A DNA stretch of 18,266 nucleotides from DAOVRL01 sp023128595 (GCA_030628155.1 DAOVRL010000085.1:1-18266), one strand, 5' to 3'. Positions 1-8,507 are shown, counted from the stretch's first letter. Notes: a model not told the origin generated them from the sequence alone. Made by a program: numbers and translations.

Positions 1-54
1 CAAAGCGCAAAACGCAAATTCAAATTCGCCAAAGTGTCCTTAAAGCCAAATCGA

Positions 55-83
55 TTGTCGATATTCTACACAGCTATCATAAC
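55..83 (+). promoter_or_regulatory. Possible promoter of birA
   Basis: TTGTCG (55-60) and CATAAC (78-83) are separated by 17 bp, each matching 4 of 6 bases of the sigma70 consensus. They lie about 60 bp before the birA start. The match is modest and could be chance. Confidence 0.3.
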
Positions 84-140
84 CGCTTATGCAACAAGAG
101 ATTATGCTTGCTGGTAAAATCTAAGTAGCGTTGTAGTACT

Positions 141-923
141 ATGCCTTGCCCAAAAACGGACCTGCTGGACCCTGATAAAATACGTGCTAACCTCAACACG
201 AAGCGCATCGGCAAAAGAGTCCTCGTCTTCAACTCTACATCGAGCACAAATGACGTCGCCGCCGAATACGCCACAAACAAACAAAACGACGGCCTAACAA
301 TCTTTGCCGAAGAGCAGACCGCCGGCCGTGGCCGAGCTTCCAACAAATGGCTCACCGGGCGCTGCGACAGTATCCTCTGTTCCGTCCTCTTGACCGATTG
401 CCCGCTCAATCCCGATCTGCTCTGCCTCACTGCCGCCGTCGCCGTTGCCGAAGCGATAGGCCAATCCGCCAAAATCAAATGGCCAAACGACATAATTGTC
501 AGCGGCAAAAAAATCGCAGGAATACTCCTCGAATCGAAGGCCTGCGACCACGGCACCGCCTACATCATCGGCGTCGGAATAAACTGCCATCAGCAGAAAG
601 AATCTTTTCCGACCGAACTTCAGGAAATAGCAACAAGTATTGACATCGAAAATCACTCAACCTGCGACCGCATCCGGCTCGGCAAAAGACTACTGACCTG
701 CCTCGATCACTGGCTCGAAGTGGCGCAAAAGGACAGTAGCGAAATAATAGAGCAGTGGCGCCAGTTGAGCATCCAGCTCGGCCACCGACTAACCCTCCTC
801 TACAACGCCACCACCTTCACCGGCAACTGCATCGGAATCGACCCCGAAAAGGGCCTGATCCTCCAGCTCGACTCCGGCGCCGTAAGATTCTTCCCCGCCG
901 CACACTCAACAATCGCAAAATAG
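141..923 (+). CDS. birA: Biotin--[acetyl-CoA-carboxylase] ligase, no DNA-binding domain
   Basis: This enzyme activates biotin with ATP and attaches it to the lysine of biotin carboxyl carrier proteins in the cytoplasm. The 260-residue protein shows the biotin-ligase signature GRGRASNKW at residues 62-70, KWPND at 113-117, and GKKIAGILLE at 122-131 with the lysine (K124) expected to contact biotinyl-AMP. GVGIN follows, and a small C-terminal beta-barrel-like domain runs from about 215 to 260. The N-terminal helix-turn-helix of E. coli BirA is missing, so this is the monofunctional type and should not repress biotin genes. The ATG at 141 has no clear Shine-Dalgarno, but the N-terminal length fits the family. 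It converges on the minus-strand gene ending at 952. LipB at 10078 belongs to the same ligase superfamily, but the motifs here are those of biotin ligases. Confidence 0.93.
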   Translation: MPCPKTDLLDPDKIRANLNTKRIGKRVLVFNSTSSTNDVAAEYATNKQNDGLTIFAEEQTAGRGRASNKWLTGRCDSILCSVLLTDCPLNPDLLCLTAAVAVAEAIGQSAKIKWPNDIIVSGKKIAGILLESKACDHGTAYIIGVGINCHQQKESFPTELQEIATSIDIENHSTCDRIRLGKRLLTCLDHWLEVAQKDSSEIIEQWRQLSIQLGHRLTLLYNATTFTGNCIGIDPEKGLILQLDSGAVRFFPAAHSTIAK

Positions 924-951
924 ACTTAAGAAGCGGATTTGTAGCTGTGCT

Positions 952-1542
952 TTAATCGGCCCCTATCTCTTCAATATCGAGAGCTTTGACAATTTGTTCT
1001 CTGTAATCAGGCCACAGCAATTCCGCATTACGCACTCCGACATAGACATCACCCCATCTGCATTTGCCCCAAGGTCGAAGCTCGTTGAGAAGTCCGGGCA
1101 TCAGTGAACTTCCATCTTCGGCAATTACAACAGTTATGCCTGAGTATATTTGCTTGCCTGACCTCTTGCCCACCAGATGCACCAAAATGGGTCTATGGAC
1201 AATTTCCGGAAAGAGTGGGTCTATCGGAAGCAATCTTCTGGTGGCGGTCCATCCTTGCGGCAAGACAGAGAGAATCTTTGAATAGATGCTGTCGGCCGCT
1301 GGCAATTTGCCGGGTTTGACTTTCACCTTAACAGTGTTCGAACGCTTGATATTCCACCCAGAACCACCTTTGAATTGGAACGTATATCGGCCGGGCTTGG
1401 CAATCCCGTACTGCGACGTCACGTCATATTCATCGGCAAGGGTAATTGTCTCTCCGGGCAGAATCACCTCATGTCTGACCGCTGTTTGATAGCTGGTATC
1501 AACATACTCGATGTTTTCGCCATCTGGACCAACGATAAGCAA
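952..1542 (-). CDS. C-terminal part of frameshifted secreted protein
   Basis: This 196-codon frame continues the protein encoded at 1499-2989. It would begin at a TTG (1542) with no Shine-Dalgarno, and its first residues (LLIVGPDGENIEY) read naturally as the continuation of a beta-rich domain begun upstream (SPILLYIAAVTVNDP). It is therefore probably not an independent gene. The segment looks like a beta-sandwich (RHEVILPGETITL, then KPGRYTFQFKG), loosely like intracellular proteinase-inhibitor (BsuPI)-type folds; that is a guess. It is followed by a hydrophilic tail ending EEIGAD. No function is recognised. Joined to the upstream part it would give a protein of about 678 residues. Confidence 0.6.
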   Translation of the reverse strand: MLIVGPDGENIEYVDTSYQTAVRHEVILPGETITLADEYDVTSQYGIAKPGRYTFQFKGGSGWNIKRSNTVKVKVKPGKLPAADSIYSKILSVLPQGWTATRRLLPIDPLFPEIVHRPILVHLVGKRSGKQIYSGITVVIAEDGSSLMPGLLNELRPWGKCRWGDVYVGVRNAELLWPDYREQIVKALDIEEIGAD

Positions 1543-2989
1543 TAGGATCGTTGACCGTTACGGCTGCGATGTACAACAGAATGGGCGAATCGCCAACATT
1601 GACCGTATCTATCCGAAACAGCATTGGACGGCCTACTGCGAAATCCTCGCTCAGAGGAACAAGTCTGAACTCTATACTTCTGTCGATCTTGGCCCTGCGG
1701 GTCTCGGCGGCCTCCTTTCGCAGTTTCGGCAGGAGTGTCTTCTTCTTGATCAGCATATCGAGAGGCACCGTTTCAAAATCAACGAACCATCGATCGCCGT
1801 ATCTGGCTAACGACCATTCCCATTCGGGAGGCAATTGCTCATCCGGCACATCGAGCCAAGGCCCATCTACCCGCAAGCGGACAATTCTGCCCGCGCGACC
1901 TGAGTGGCCTCTGGCTCGAAACTCGGACAATTCCGTTACCTGCCGTATGGGGACTATTTTCTCGAAAAAGGCCTGGGCCGAATCGTACTCTTCAGCTTTT
2001 GCCCTGACGGCCTTTGAACAGCAGGACAAGGCCGTGTCCCAATCGCCGTTGATGAGTGAGCGACGGAACTTCTGCAGGACAGGATCGGCCCAGCCACAGA
2101 GGTCGAGATAACTGTCAATACTGTAGGCCGTGAGCTTCGTCCATTTGGATTTCTCCTGGTGTTGGTACACTACGCGGATAGCTACTTCGTTTTTGTCGAA
2201 CGTTGCAGAGAGCACATTAACCTGTTCGGCTGCGAAGCCTTTGCCGATCTGGCCACTCAGCCAGGAATAAGTCCACCCGCTCTTTAGATTGGGCCTGCCA
2301 AGAAGAGAAAGTATCTGCTCACGTGTAAGTGATATTTTCGGTGGTAAATATGAAATACTTGAAGACCAGGGTTTTGAATCATCACGACGAGAACCAAGGT
2401 CGGATTCATATAGTTGCTTCCCAACCTCGGCACGCTTGACAGGATTGCACCTGAATTCTTCACATAGAGAGACAATGTCGTTGGGCAGAGGGGGCAGCTT
2501 GGCTCGTTCGTCTATCTTTCTTTGACGGAATCTGCGAATCGCCGTCTTCGCGTAAGCTGCATTTGCCGCCCGGACCAGTGTCTGCACTTGCCGCTCATTT
2601 GAGAGATCGACTTGGAGTGCATCATCTGCATTGGCCCAGGAATAGTTGAACGGACAATCTTTCGTCACGAATAATGCGTACGCACGACCCGGCGTGAGGG
2701 CGTTGGCATAAGAAGCACCGGCGAATAGCTCCAACGGCCCGTATGTATCGTCTTCTGTAAGATCGCCGGGCACGACGGAACAAACAATGTCAACTCTGTA
2801 GGCATGGAATGCGGTGCCCTTCTCCTTGTGGACTGAGTCTATCTTAGCAATGACGAGTGAGCGGCTCTTTTCGAAAGCGTCAATGAGAACCGACTCCGAG
2901 AACACATTATCCTTTGCCGAACCACCCGGAACGCTCGTCGCGACCACAAAACAAAGTGCCACCGATACCAGGAAACAATATCTCTTCAT
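1499..2989 (-). CDS. Secreted protein of unknown function, N-terminal part (frameshifted)
   Basis: The protein begins with a clear signal peptide (MKRYCFLVSVALCFVVATS, probable cleavage near GGSA-KD), so it is exported. The start at 2989 is supported by GAGGGAG at 2998-3004, 8 nt upstream. The first part has paired cysteines (DIVCSVV, TKDCPF) and a pattern seen in exported proteins with an N-terminal cysteine-containing beta barrel, but I do not recognise the family. A middle section resembles a small outer-membrane lipoprotein type repeat (LLGRPNLKSGWTYSWL). A conserved beta-rich region begins near residue 440. The frame ends in an out-of-character basic tail (YRWSRWRKHRVC), and the good continuation lies in another frame from about 1545. 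This fits an extra base (or loss of two) near 1540-1552. It could be a real pseudogene or a sequencing error. Confidence 0.65.
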   Translation of the reverse strand: MKRYCFLVSVALCFVVATSVPGGSAKDNVFSESVLIDAFEKSRSLVIAKIDSVHKEKGTAFHAYRVDIVCSVVPGDLTEDDTYGPLELFAGASYANALTPGRAYALFVTKDCPFNYSWANADDALQVDLSNERQVQTLVRAANAAYAKTAIRRFRQRKIDERAKLPPLPNDIVSLCEEFRCNPVKRAEVGKQLYESDLGSRRDDSKPWSSSISYLPPKISLTREQILSLLGRPNLKSGWTYSWLSGQIGKGFAAEQVNVLSATFDKNEVAIRVVYQHQEKSKWTKLTAYSIDSYLDLCGWADPVLQKFRRSLINGDWDTALSCCSKAVRAKAEEYDSAQAFFEKIVPIRQVTELSEFRARGHSGRAGRIVRLRVDGPWLDVPDEQLPPEWEWSLARYGDRWFVDFETVPLDMLIKKKTLLPKLRKEAAETRRAKIDRSIEFRLVPLSEDFAVGRPMLFRIDTVNVGDSPILLYIAAVTVNDPIAYRWSRWRKHRVC

Positions 2990-3030
2990 TTCTATAGCTC
3001 CCTCAAATTAGTCAATCGTATTCACAAATC

Positions 3031-3036
3031 ATTATA
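3031..3036 (-). promoter_or_regulatory. Extended -10 promoter of the secreted-protein gene
   Basis: On the minus strand TATAAT is preceded by TGG, giving the extended -10 form TGnTATAAT. It lies about 40 bp before the ATG at 2989. No matching -35 hexamer is seen 16-18 bp upstream, which extended -10 promoters can tolerate. Confidence 0.45.
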
Positions 3037-3240
3037 CCATCGATCTCCGGCCACTCCTGCAAATAACTTGTAAAAAAATTGAATCGGCGCAGAATCTCAA
3101 AAAAGCAGAACCTCCGAGTTTTTGACAAGTTTTCTTTACCCCTTTCCCCCTTGCCAAAAGCAACTCGGCATCAAAAGGGTATGCTTGCGTCCAATTCGCT
3201 CCAAAAATTTAAACGTTAAGTTCCGTTTTTTGCGATTTTC

Positions 3241-3249
3241 TGCTATAGT
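3241..3249 (+). promoter_or_regulatory. Extended -10 promoter of the GH29-lpd cluster
   Basis: TGCTATAGT matches the extended -10 form (TGnTATAAT, one mismatch). The hexamer 17 bp upstream (TTCCGT, 3221-3226) is a poor -35. It sits about 50 bp before the ATG of the first fucosidase gene. Confidence 0.4.
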
Positions 3250-3262
3250 ATTGTTCTACGCG

Positions 3263-3272
3263 AATACGTATT
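3263..3272. promoter_or_regulatory. Palindrome, possible operator of the fucosidase cluster
   Basis: AATACGTATT is a perfect 10-bp palindrome centred on CG. It lies 13 bp downstream of the -10 element and before the ribosome binding site. A CG-centred palindrome just after a start point is typical of LacI/GalR-type operators, which often control sugar-degradation genes. No regulator gene is present in the window, so this is inference. Confidence 0.3.
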
Positions 3273-3301
3273 GTGTAAAAAGTTAGAAAAGGACAAAAAT
3301 T

Positions 3302-5023
3302 ATGAAAACCAACAAACAACTTAAATACTCACTCGCAGTCTGTCTGGGATTGGTGGTGTGCTCAATTGCGGCCTGTTCGCTGAACCAGGCCGTCGCCGCC
3401 GAGTCGAAAAAGCCTAAAGATTATCTCCGGGCCGCTCCAGAAAACGTTAAGAAATGGCGCGAAATGAAATTCGGCCTGTTTATTCACTGGGGCCCGGTCA
3501 GTCTCAAGGGCACGGAGATCGGCTGGTCCCGCGGCGGCGAGCGGCGAGGCCGAGGCGGCAAAGGCTCCATCCCCGCCGAAGAGTACGACAATCTCTACAA
3601 GCAGTTCAACCCCGTTAAGTTCAACGCCGATGAGTGGGTGCAAATCGCCAAAGACGCCGGCATGAAGTACCTCGTCTTTACCTCCAAGCACCACGACGGC
3701 TTCTCAATGTTCGACAGCAAACACACGAACTACAAGATCACCAACTCGCCGTTCAAGCGCGACGTGGTAAAGGAGCTGGCCGACGCCTGCCACAAGGCCG
3801 GCCTTAAACTGGGCTACTACTACTCCCCAGTTGACTGGTACCACCCCGACTACCGCACAGAAACTCACTCCAAGTACATCGAGTTCCTCCACGGCCAGCT
3901 CCGCGAAATCTGCACGAACTACGGTAAGATAGACATTATATGGTTCGACGGCCTCGGCGGCTCGGCCAAGGACTGGGACTCCGAGCCCCTCTTCAAGATG
4001 ATCCGCACCCTCCAGCCCCATGTAATCATCAACAACCGCGGTGGCCTGCCCGCAGACCACGACACACCCGAGCAGCGAGTCGGCAAATTTCAAAACGACC
4101 GACCCTGGGAGACCTGCATGACAATCTGCCGCCAGTGGGCGTGGAAACCAAACGACCAGATGAAATCCCTCAAGCAGTGCATCCAGACCCTCGTCCGCGC
4201 AGTCGGCGGCGACGGCAATCTGCTCTTCAACGTCGGCCCCATGCCCGACGGCCGAATCGAACCGAGACAGGTCGAGCGCCTCAAGGAGATGGGACAATGG
4301 CTCAAAAAATACGGCCAAACCATTTACGCCACGCGCGGCGGACCCTTCAAGAGCGGCTCCTGGGGCGCCAGCACACACAAGGACAACACAATCTACGTCC
4401 ACGTCCTCAACTGGTCTGACGACACTATCATCCTGCCACCCATCCCAAAGAGGATAGTCGCTAACTCGGTACTGACCGGCGGGACCGCCACCGTCAAACA
4501 AGCGGAAGATGCAATCGAGATTTCCGTCCCAAAGACCCACCGGCGGGAAATTGACACCATTATAGAACTGAAGCTCGACGGCCCGGCAAGCCAGATCAGC
4601 CCCCGCGCCATCCTATCCGGCTCACTGACGGCCGGCAAGAAAGCAACCGCCTCAAATGTCTATGGCAACTCCCGCGGCTACAACGCAGCTAAAGCCGTCG
4701 ACGACGATCCCGCCACCCGATGGGCGACAAACTCCGTAACAAAGCAGGCCTGGCTCGAAATCGACCTCGGAAAACCAATGACCTTCGACCGTGTCAAAAT
4801 CAGCGAAGAGTACGACCGCGTCCAAAAATTCCAGCTCCAGTTCAAGGCCGGTGACACCTGGACAACCTTCGCCGAAGGCACGAAAATCGGCTCCAACTAC
4901 TCCAAGCAGTTCAAGCCTGTCACGGCCCGCCACGTCCGCCTCAACATCCTCGACGCCACCGATGGCCCAACAATTTGGGAGTTCCAGCTCTTCGCACCCA
5001 AAAAGGAAGCTAAGACGAAATGA
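3302..5023 (+). CDS. Exported alpha-L-fucosidase (GH29) with C-terminal F5/8 type C domain
   Basis: GH29 enzymes release terminal L-fucose from glycans by a retaining mechanism. The 573-residue protein starts with a signal sequence carrying a lipobox (IAAC, Cys25), so it may be a lipoprotein; cleavage after AVAA is the alternative. The catalytic barrel covers about residues 40-345. It contains the family block FGLFIHWGPVSLKG, then KHHDGF, YHPDY, and IDIIWFDG with the expected nucleophile Asp216. INNRGG and EPRQVERLKEMGQWL follow. A discoidin-like (F5/8 type C) domain at about 439-567 (AVDDDPATRWA, WLEIDLGKP, ARHVRLNI, WEFQLF) probably binds sugar. AAAAGGA at 3287-3293 sets the start. Its TGA overlaps the next start as ATGA, so the pair is translationally coupled. 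The acid/base residue is not conserved enough to assign by eye. Substrate is unknown. Confidence 0.92.
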   Translation: MKTNKQLKYSLAVCLGLVVCSIAACSLNQAVAAESKKPKDYLRAAPENVKKWREMKFGLFIHWGPVSLKGTEIGWSRGGERRGRGGKGSIPAEEYDNLYKQFNPVKFNADEWVQIAKDAGMKYLVFTSKHHDGFSMFDSKHTNYKITNSPFKRDVVKELADACHKAGLKLGYYYSPVDWYHPDYRTETHSKYIEFLHGQLREICTNYGKIDIIWFDGLGGSAKDWDSEPLFKMIRTLQPHVIINNRGGLPADHDTPEQRVGKFQNDRPWETCMTICRQWAWKPNDQMKSLKQCIQTLVRAVGGDGNLLFNVGPMPDGRIEPRQVERLKEMGQWLKKYGQTIYATRGGPFKSGSWGASTHKDNTIYVHVLNWSDDTIILPPIPKRIVANSVLTGGTATVKQAEDAIEISVPKTHRREIDTIIELKLDGPASQISPRAILSGSLTAGKKATASNVYGNSRGYNAAKAVDDDPATRWATNSVTKQAWLEIDLGKPMTFDRVKISEEYDRVQKFQLQFKAGDTWTTFAEGTKIGSNYSKQFKPVTARHVRLNILDATDGPTIWEFQLFAPKKEAKTK

Positions 5024-6813
5024 GCAGCTTCAGAACGTCCGCGCTCGTACTGCTCGCACTGACCGCTTGCACCGCTATCGCGGCTGAATCGGCTCCACAC
5101 AAACAGCCCGACCTGCTCAACGCCAAGCCGGAAATCGTCAAGGCCTGGCAGGACATGCGCTTTGGAATGTTCGTCTGCTGGGGACCGGTCTCTCTTACGG
5201 GCAAAGAGATAGGCTGGTCGCGAGGCGCTCCGCCCTGGGGCCTGCGTCCGGGCGTGCGCGGCGGCAAGGGGCCGACACCTGTCGAGATCTACGACAACCT
5301 CTACAAAAAGTGGAAGCCCGACAAATTCAATGTTCTCGAGTGGGTCAGCCTCGCTAAGGACGCAGGCGCAAAGTACATCATCTTCCTGATCAAGCACCAC
5401 GACGGCTTCTGCCTCTTCGATACCAAGCAGACCGACTTTAAGATCACGGGCCCCGAGTCTGCCTGGAAGGTTGACGTGATGAAAGAGATCGCCGATGCCT
5501 GCCACAAAGAGAACATCAAGCTGATGATTTACTACTCCCAGCCGGACTGGCATCACCCGGACTACCTGACCGACAACCACACTCGCTACATCGAATACCT
5601 CCACGGCCAGATCCGCGAGCTGCTCACCAACTACGGCAAAATCGACGGTCTGTGGTTCGACAACCTCAGAGCGGTAAGCCCCCAGGCCGCGAAACTCTGG
5701 CAGGCCGAACGTCTCTTCAAAATGGCCCGCTCGATACAGCCGCACCTGATTATCAACAACCGCTGCGGCCTGCCCGGCGATTACGATACGCCCGAACAAC
5801 AAGTCGGCAGGGTACAGACCGAGCGCCCGTGGGAAAGCTGCATTACACTTGGCACCCAATGGTCGTGGAAGCCCGACGACAAGCTCAAACCGTTTACCGA
5901 CGGTGTCCGAATGCTGGTCGTTTGTGCCGTGGGGAACGGCAATCTCGCATTGAACACTAATCCAATGCCGGATGGATGCATCGAACCGCGACAGGTCGAG
6001 AGCTTCAAGAATATCGGAAAATGGCTGAAAAAATACGGCGAATCGATCTACGGCACCCGCGGCGGGCCCTTCGTATCGCCGGACCCGGGCAGCCGCAGAT
6101 TCGGATCGGCTCGCGATCATTTCAAATTGCCGACCGGCCGATGGTGGGGAGGCAGCACGCACAAAGGCGATATCATCTACCTCCACATTCTCCGCTGGCC
6201 CGACGACACTATCACCCTGCCGCCCATCAAGCACAGAATCGTCGAGCATGCCGTTCTCACCGGGGGCCGAGCCACAGTCAAACAAACCTCCGATAGAATC
6301 GAATTGCACGTGCAGCCTGACTACCGGGATGTCCTCGATACCATCGTCAAGCTCCAACTGGACGGCCCTGCTTCAGATATCCCGATAATGAAGGAGTTTC
6401 CTTCGGGCTCTCTTGCTTGCGGCAAAAAGGCGATCGCCTCCAACGTCTTCCAGAATTCTCCGGAATTCAAACCGAGCCGTGCCGTTGACGACGACCCCGA
6501 TACACGCTGGGGCTGTGACTGGGGCACACACTCGGCCTGGCTCGCCGTCGATCTCGGCAAACCTATGACGTTCGACTCCGCCTGGATCAGCGAGCCTTAT
6601 AACAGAGTCCGCAAATTCGAGCTGCAATTCAAAGAAGGCAATCTCTGGCAGACATTCCACCGCGGAACAACAATTGCCCAATCCCGCCTCATAAAGTTCT
6701 CGCCCGTAACCGCCCGCCACATCCGCCTGAACCTCACCGATACAACCGAAGGGCCCTCAATCTGGGAGTTCCAGCTCTTCAAAGCAAATAAAAAAAAGGA
6801 GTCCAAATTATGA
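5020..6813 (+). CDS. Second exported alpha-L-fucosidase (GH29) with F5/8 type C domain
   Basis: This is a paralogue of the preceding gene and starts inside its stop codon (ATGA). It has 597 residues. The signal sequence carries a possible lipobox (LTAC, Cys17), with cleavage after AIAA as the alternative. The barrel repeats the family blocks (FGMFVCWGPVSLTGKE, KHHDGF, HHPDY, INNRCGLPGDYDTPEQ, EPRQVESF). The nucleophile is expected at Asp214 in WFDN, where its partner has WFDG. The first block reads FVCWGP against FIHWGP in the partner, so a His usually found near the active site is replaced by Cys. It also has an extra loop near residues 350-375 (SPDPGSRRFGSARD). The discoidin-like domain spans about 461-591. 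These changes suggest altered specificity or lost activity. The lpd gene starts within this gene's stop codon. Confidence 0.9.
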   Translation: MSSFRTSALVLLALTACTAIAAESAPHKQPDLLNAKPEIVKAWQDMRFGMFVCWGPVSLTGKEIGWSRGAPPWGLRPGVRGGKGPTPVEIYDNLYKKWKPDKFNVLEWVSLAKDAGAKYIIFLIKHHDGFCLFDTKQTDFKITGPESAWKVDVMKEIADACHKENIKLMIYYSQPDWHHPDYLTDNHTRYIEYLHGQIRELLTNYGKIDGLWFDNLRAVSPQAAKLWQAERLFKMARSIQPHLIINNRCGLPGDYDTPEQQVGRVQTERPWESCITLGTQWSWKPDDKLKPFTDGVRMLVVCAVGNGNLALNTNPMPDGCIEPRQVESFKNIGKWLKKYGESIYGTRGGPFVSPDPGSRRFGSARDHFKLPTGRWWGGSTHKGDIIYLHILRWPDDTITLPPIKHRIVEHAVLTGGRATVKQTSDRIELHVQPDYRDVLDTIVKLQLDGPASDIPIMKEFPSGSLACGKKAIASNVFQNSPEFKPSRAVDDDPDTRWGCDWGTHSAWLAVDLGKPMTFDSAWISEPYNRVRKFELQFKEGNLWQTFHRGTTIAQSRLIKFSPVTARHIRLNLTDTTEGPSIWEFQLFKANKKKESKL

Positions 6814-8168
6814 CAGAACGTTTTGACGTTGCAGTTATCGGCACCGGGCCCGGCGGCTTTCGCGCCGCAAGAAGGTCCGCCCAGAGGGGCGCCTCGGTAG
6901 CAGTGGTGGAAGAAGCCTTTCTCGGCGGCACGTGCCTCAACGTTGGCTGCATCCCCTCAAAGGCCCTGCTCGCATCGGCCCACGCCCTGCTCTCGGCAAA
7001 GAAGGCCGCCCAGATAGGCCTTGACATCCCCTCAGCCGCTCCCAACTGGCCCAACATCCAGCAGAGAAAGGAGGCCATAGTAGCAGGATTCCGCAAAGGA
7101 ATGGCCGGCTCGGCCAAGGCAAACAATCTCGCGGTGATTCAGGGCCACGCAACCGTTACCGCACCGAATCAAATCAAAGTCGAAGCAAACGGCGAGACAA
7201 CGGAAATAGAAGCCGACAAAATAGTCCTCGCTACAGGCTCTGAGTCCATAGAGCTTCCCAATATTCCCTTTGACGGCGAGGTCGTAATCAGCAGCACCGA
7301 AGCTCTCTCCCTGCCTGAAATACCGCAGTCACTGGCAATCATCGGCGGCGGTGTCATCGGCTGCGAAATGGCCTGCGTCTATGCCGCTGTGGGCACAAAG
7401 GTAACCATCGTAGAGGCGCTTGAGCAGTTGGTTCCAATGGAAGATGAGTGGGTCGCCCGGCTCATACAGCGTGAATTCAAGAAGCTCGGCATTGACTCGC
7501 TCACCGGCCAAAAAGTCGCCTCCGTTGACAAAACCGCAACCCCGGCAAAGGTAATTCTCGAAAACGGCCAAACAATTCAAGCAGAGAAAATCCTGGTCTC
7601 TGTGGGCCGAAGGTCCGCTATCGACACGCAAATCGTCGAGACTTTGGGCCTGGAAATGAACGGTCAATCCGTGGCAATCAACGACAAATTCGAGACCAGC
7701 GTCCCCGGCATCTACGCCATCGGCGACCTGGTCGGAACCACCTTCCTCGCACACGGGGCGACCGCAGAAGCCGACGTCGCAGCCGTAAACGCCACCGGCG
7801 GCGACCGCAAAATGTCCGACTACGCGCTCATACCGCGCGTCATCTTCACCTTTCCCGAGATAGCCTCCGTCGGCAAATCGGAAGAAACCTGGAAATCCGA
7901 AGGCCTCGACGTCTCAGTCGGCAAGGGCTTCTTCAAGGCCAACGGCCGCAGCGTCGCACAAAACGAAACCGCAGGCCAGGTAAGGGTCGTCCGGGACAAC
8001 GCTGCGAACAAGATAGTAGGAATCACAATAGTCGGATTCATGGCAACCGAGTTCATCGCCCTCGCCGCGACTCTCATAGGCACGACCGGCAGGCTCGACG
8101 AGATAACGTACCCCCATCCGACTATCTCCGAAACCCTCGAAGAAGCCGTCGAAGACGCCTTCGCATAA
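6810..8168 (+). CDS. lpdA: Dihydrolipoyl dehydrogenase (E3)
   Basis: This cytoplasmic flavoprotein reoxidises the dihydrolipoyl arm of 2-oxoacid dehydrogenase complexes or the glycine cleavage system, passing electrons to NAD+. The 452-residue chain has the FAD-binding motif GTGPGGFRAA near residue 11, the redox disulfide Cys42-x4-Cys47 (GGTCLNVGCIPS), and the NAD-binding motif GGGVIGCEMA. The second FAD contact is AIGDL, and the C-terminal catalytic pair is His436/Glu441 (HPTISE). Length and order are normal. The start ATG overlaps the fucosidase stop as ATGA and has AAAAAGGAG at about 6793-6801. Downstream it converges on hicB. LipB and LipA of the same pathway lie 1.9 kb further on. No E1 or E2 gene is in the window, so which complex it serves is unknown. 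Confidence 0.95.
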   Translation: MTERFDVAVIGTGPGGFRAARRSAQRGASVAVVEEAFLGGTCLNVGCIPSKALLASAHALLSAKKAAQIGLDIPSAAPNWPNIQQRKEAIVAGFRKGMAGSAKANNLAVIQGHATVTAPNQIKVEANGETTEIEADKIVLATGSESIELPNIPFDGEVVISSTEALSLPEIPQSLAIIGGGVIGCEMACVYAAVGTKVTIVEALEQLVPMEDEWVARLIQREFKKLGIDSLTGQKVASVDKTATPAKVILENGQTIQAEKILVSVGRRSAIDTQIVETLGLEMNGQSVAINDKFETSVPGIYAIGDLVGTTFLAHGATAEADVAAVNATGGDRKMSDYALIPRVIFTFPEIASVGKSEETWKSEGLDVSVGKGFFKANGRSVAQNETAGQVRVVRDNAANKIVGITIVGFMATEFIALAATLIGTTGRLDEITYPHPTISETLEEAVEDAFA

Positions 8169-8246
8169 AGCCCATAGGGACGCCCCAGACTATGAGAAGA
8201 AGCAGCAGCCTCTCCATGCGTCTGGCATCGATCAGTTTGAGCCTGC

Positions 8247-8468
8247 TCAACCTCGGACCTCAAGCTGCTGGATTCCCACAAATTCAGGTATTTGCTTCTT
8301 GGCCTCCGGGTCCATCTCTTCCAGGCATAACTGCACTACTTCTTTAAGGTTTTCTTGCAGCTCATCCAGAGTCTCCGCCTGCGTGTGCGCACCCGGGATA
8401 CCCGGCACAATTCCTACGTACAAACCAGTCTGCGGATCTTTCTCAATATAACCCGTTATCTTATACAA
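8247..8468 (-). CDS. HicB-family protein, orphan antitoxin-like
   Basis: This 73-residue protein has the compact HicB/UPF0150 fold signature: a beta hairpin (ITGYIEKDPQTGLYVGIVPG), the IPGAHTQAETLDEL block, and a helix (LQENLKEVVQLCLEE). HicB normally neutralises the HicA mRNA-cutting toxin. No HicA frame is seen on either side, so this is an orphan. The longer frame starts at TTG 8489. I prefer TTG 8468 because GGGAG lies 6 nt before it and family proteins begin at this point. It lacks the longer C-terminal DNA-binding domain of classical HicB. A strong sigma70-like promoter at 8508-8536 precedes it. Its function alone is unknown; orphan members of this family are common. Confidence 0.8.
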   Translation of the reverse strand: MYKITGYIEKDPQTGLYVGIVPGIPGAHTQAETLDELQENLKEVVQLCLEEMDPEAKKQIPEFVGIQQLEVRG

Positions 8469-8507
8469 TCTTAGCTCCCAAGTAATCAACTCAAAACAAT
8501 AAGAACG

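Larger units (their letters stand above)
2990..3301. other. Divergent intergenic region
   Basis: This stretch separates the minus-strand secreted-protein gene from the fucosidase cluster. It holds the minus-strand extended -10 (3031-3036), the plus-strand extended -10 (3241-3249) and a 10-bp palindrome (3263-3272). I see no gene, tRNA or terminator in it. Long A and T runs around 3060-3240 make it AT-rich. Confidence 0.6.

Noticed and set aside
3704..4540. 278-codon minus-strand frame antisense to the first fucosidase, and a similar 486-codon one at 4897-6357
   Set aside because: Both are shadows of GC-rich coding sequence whose sense strand has clear GH29 motifs; their own translations are Val/Gly/Asp-rich without motifs.
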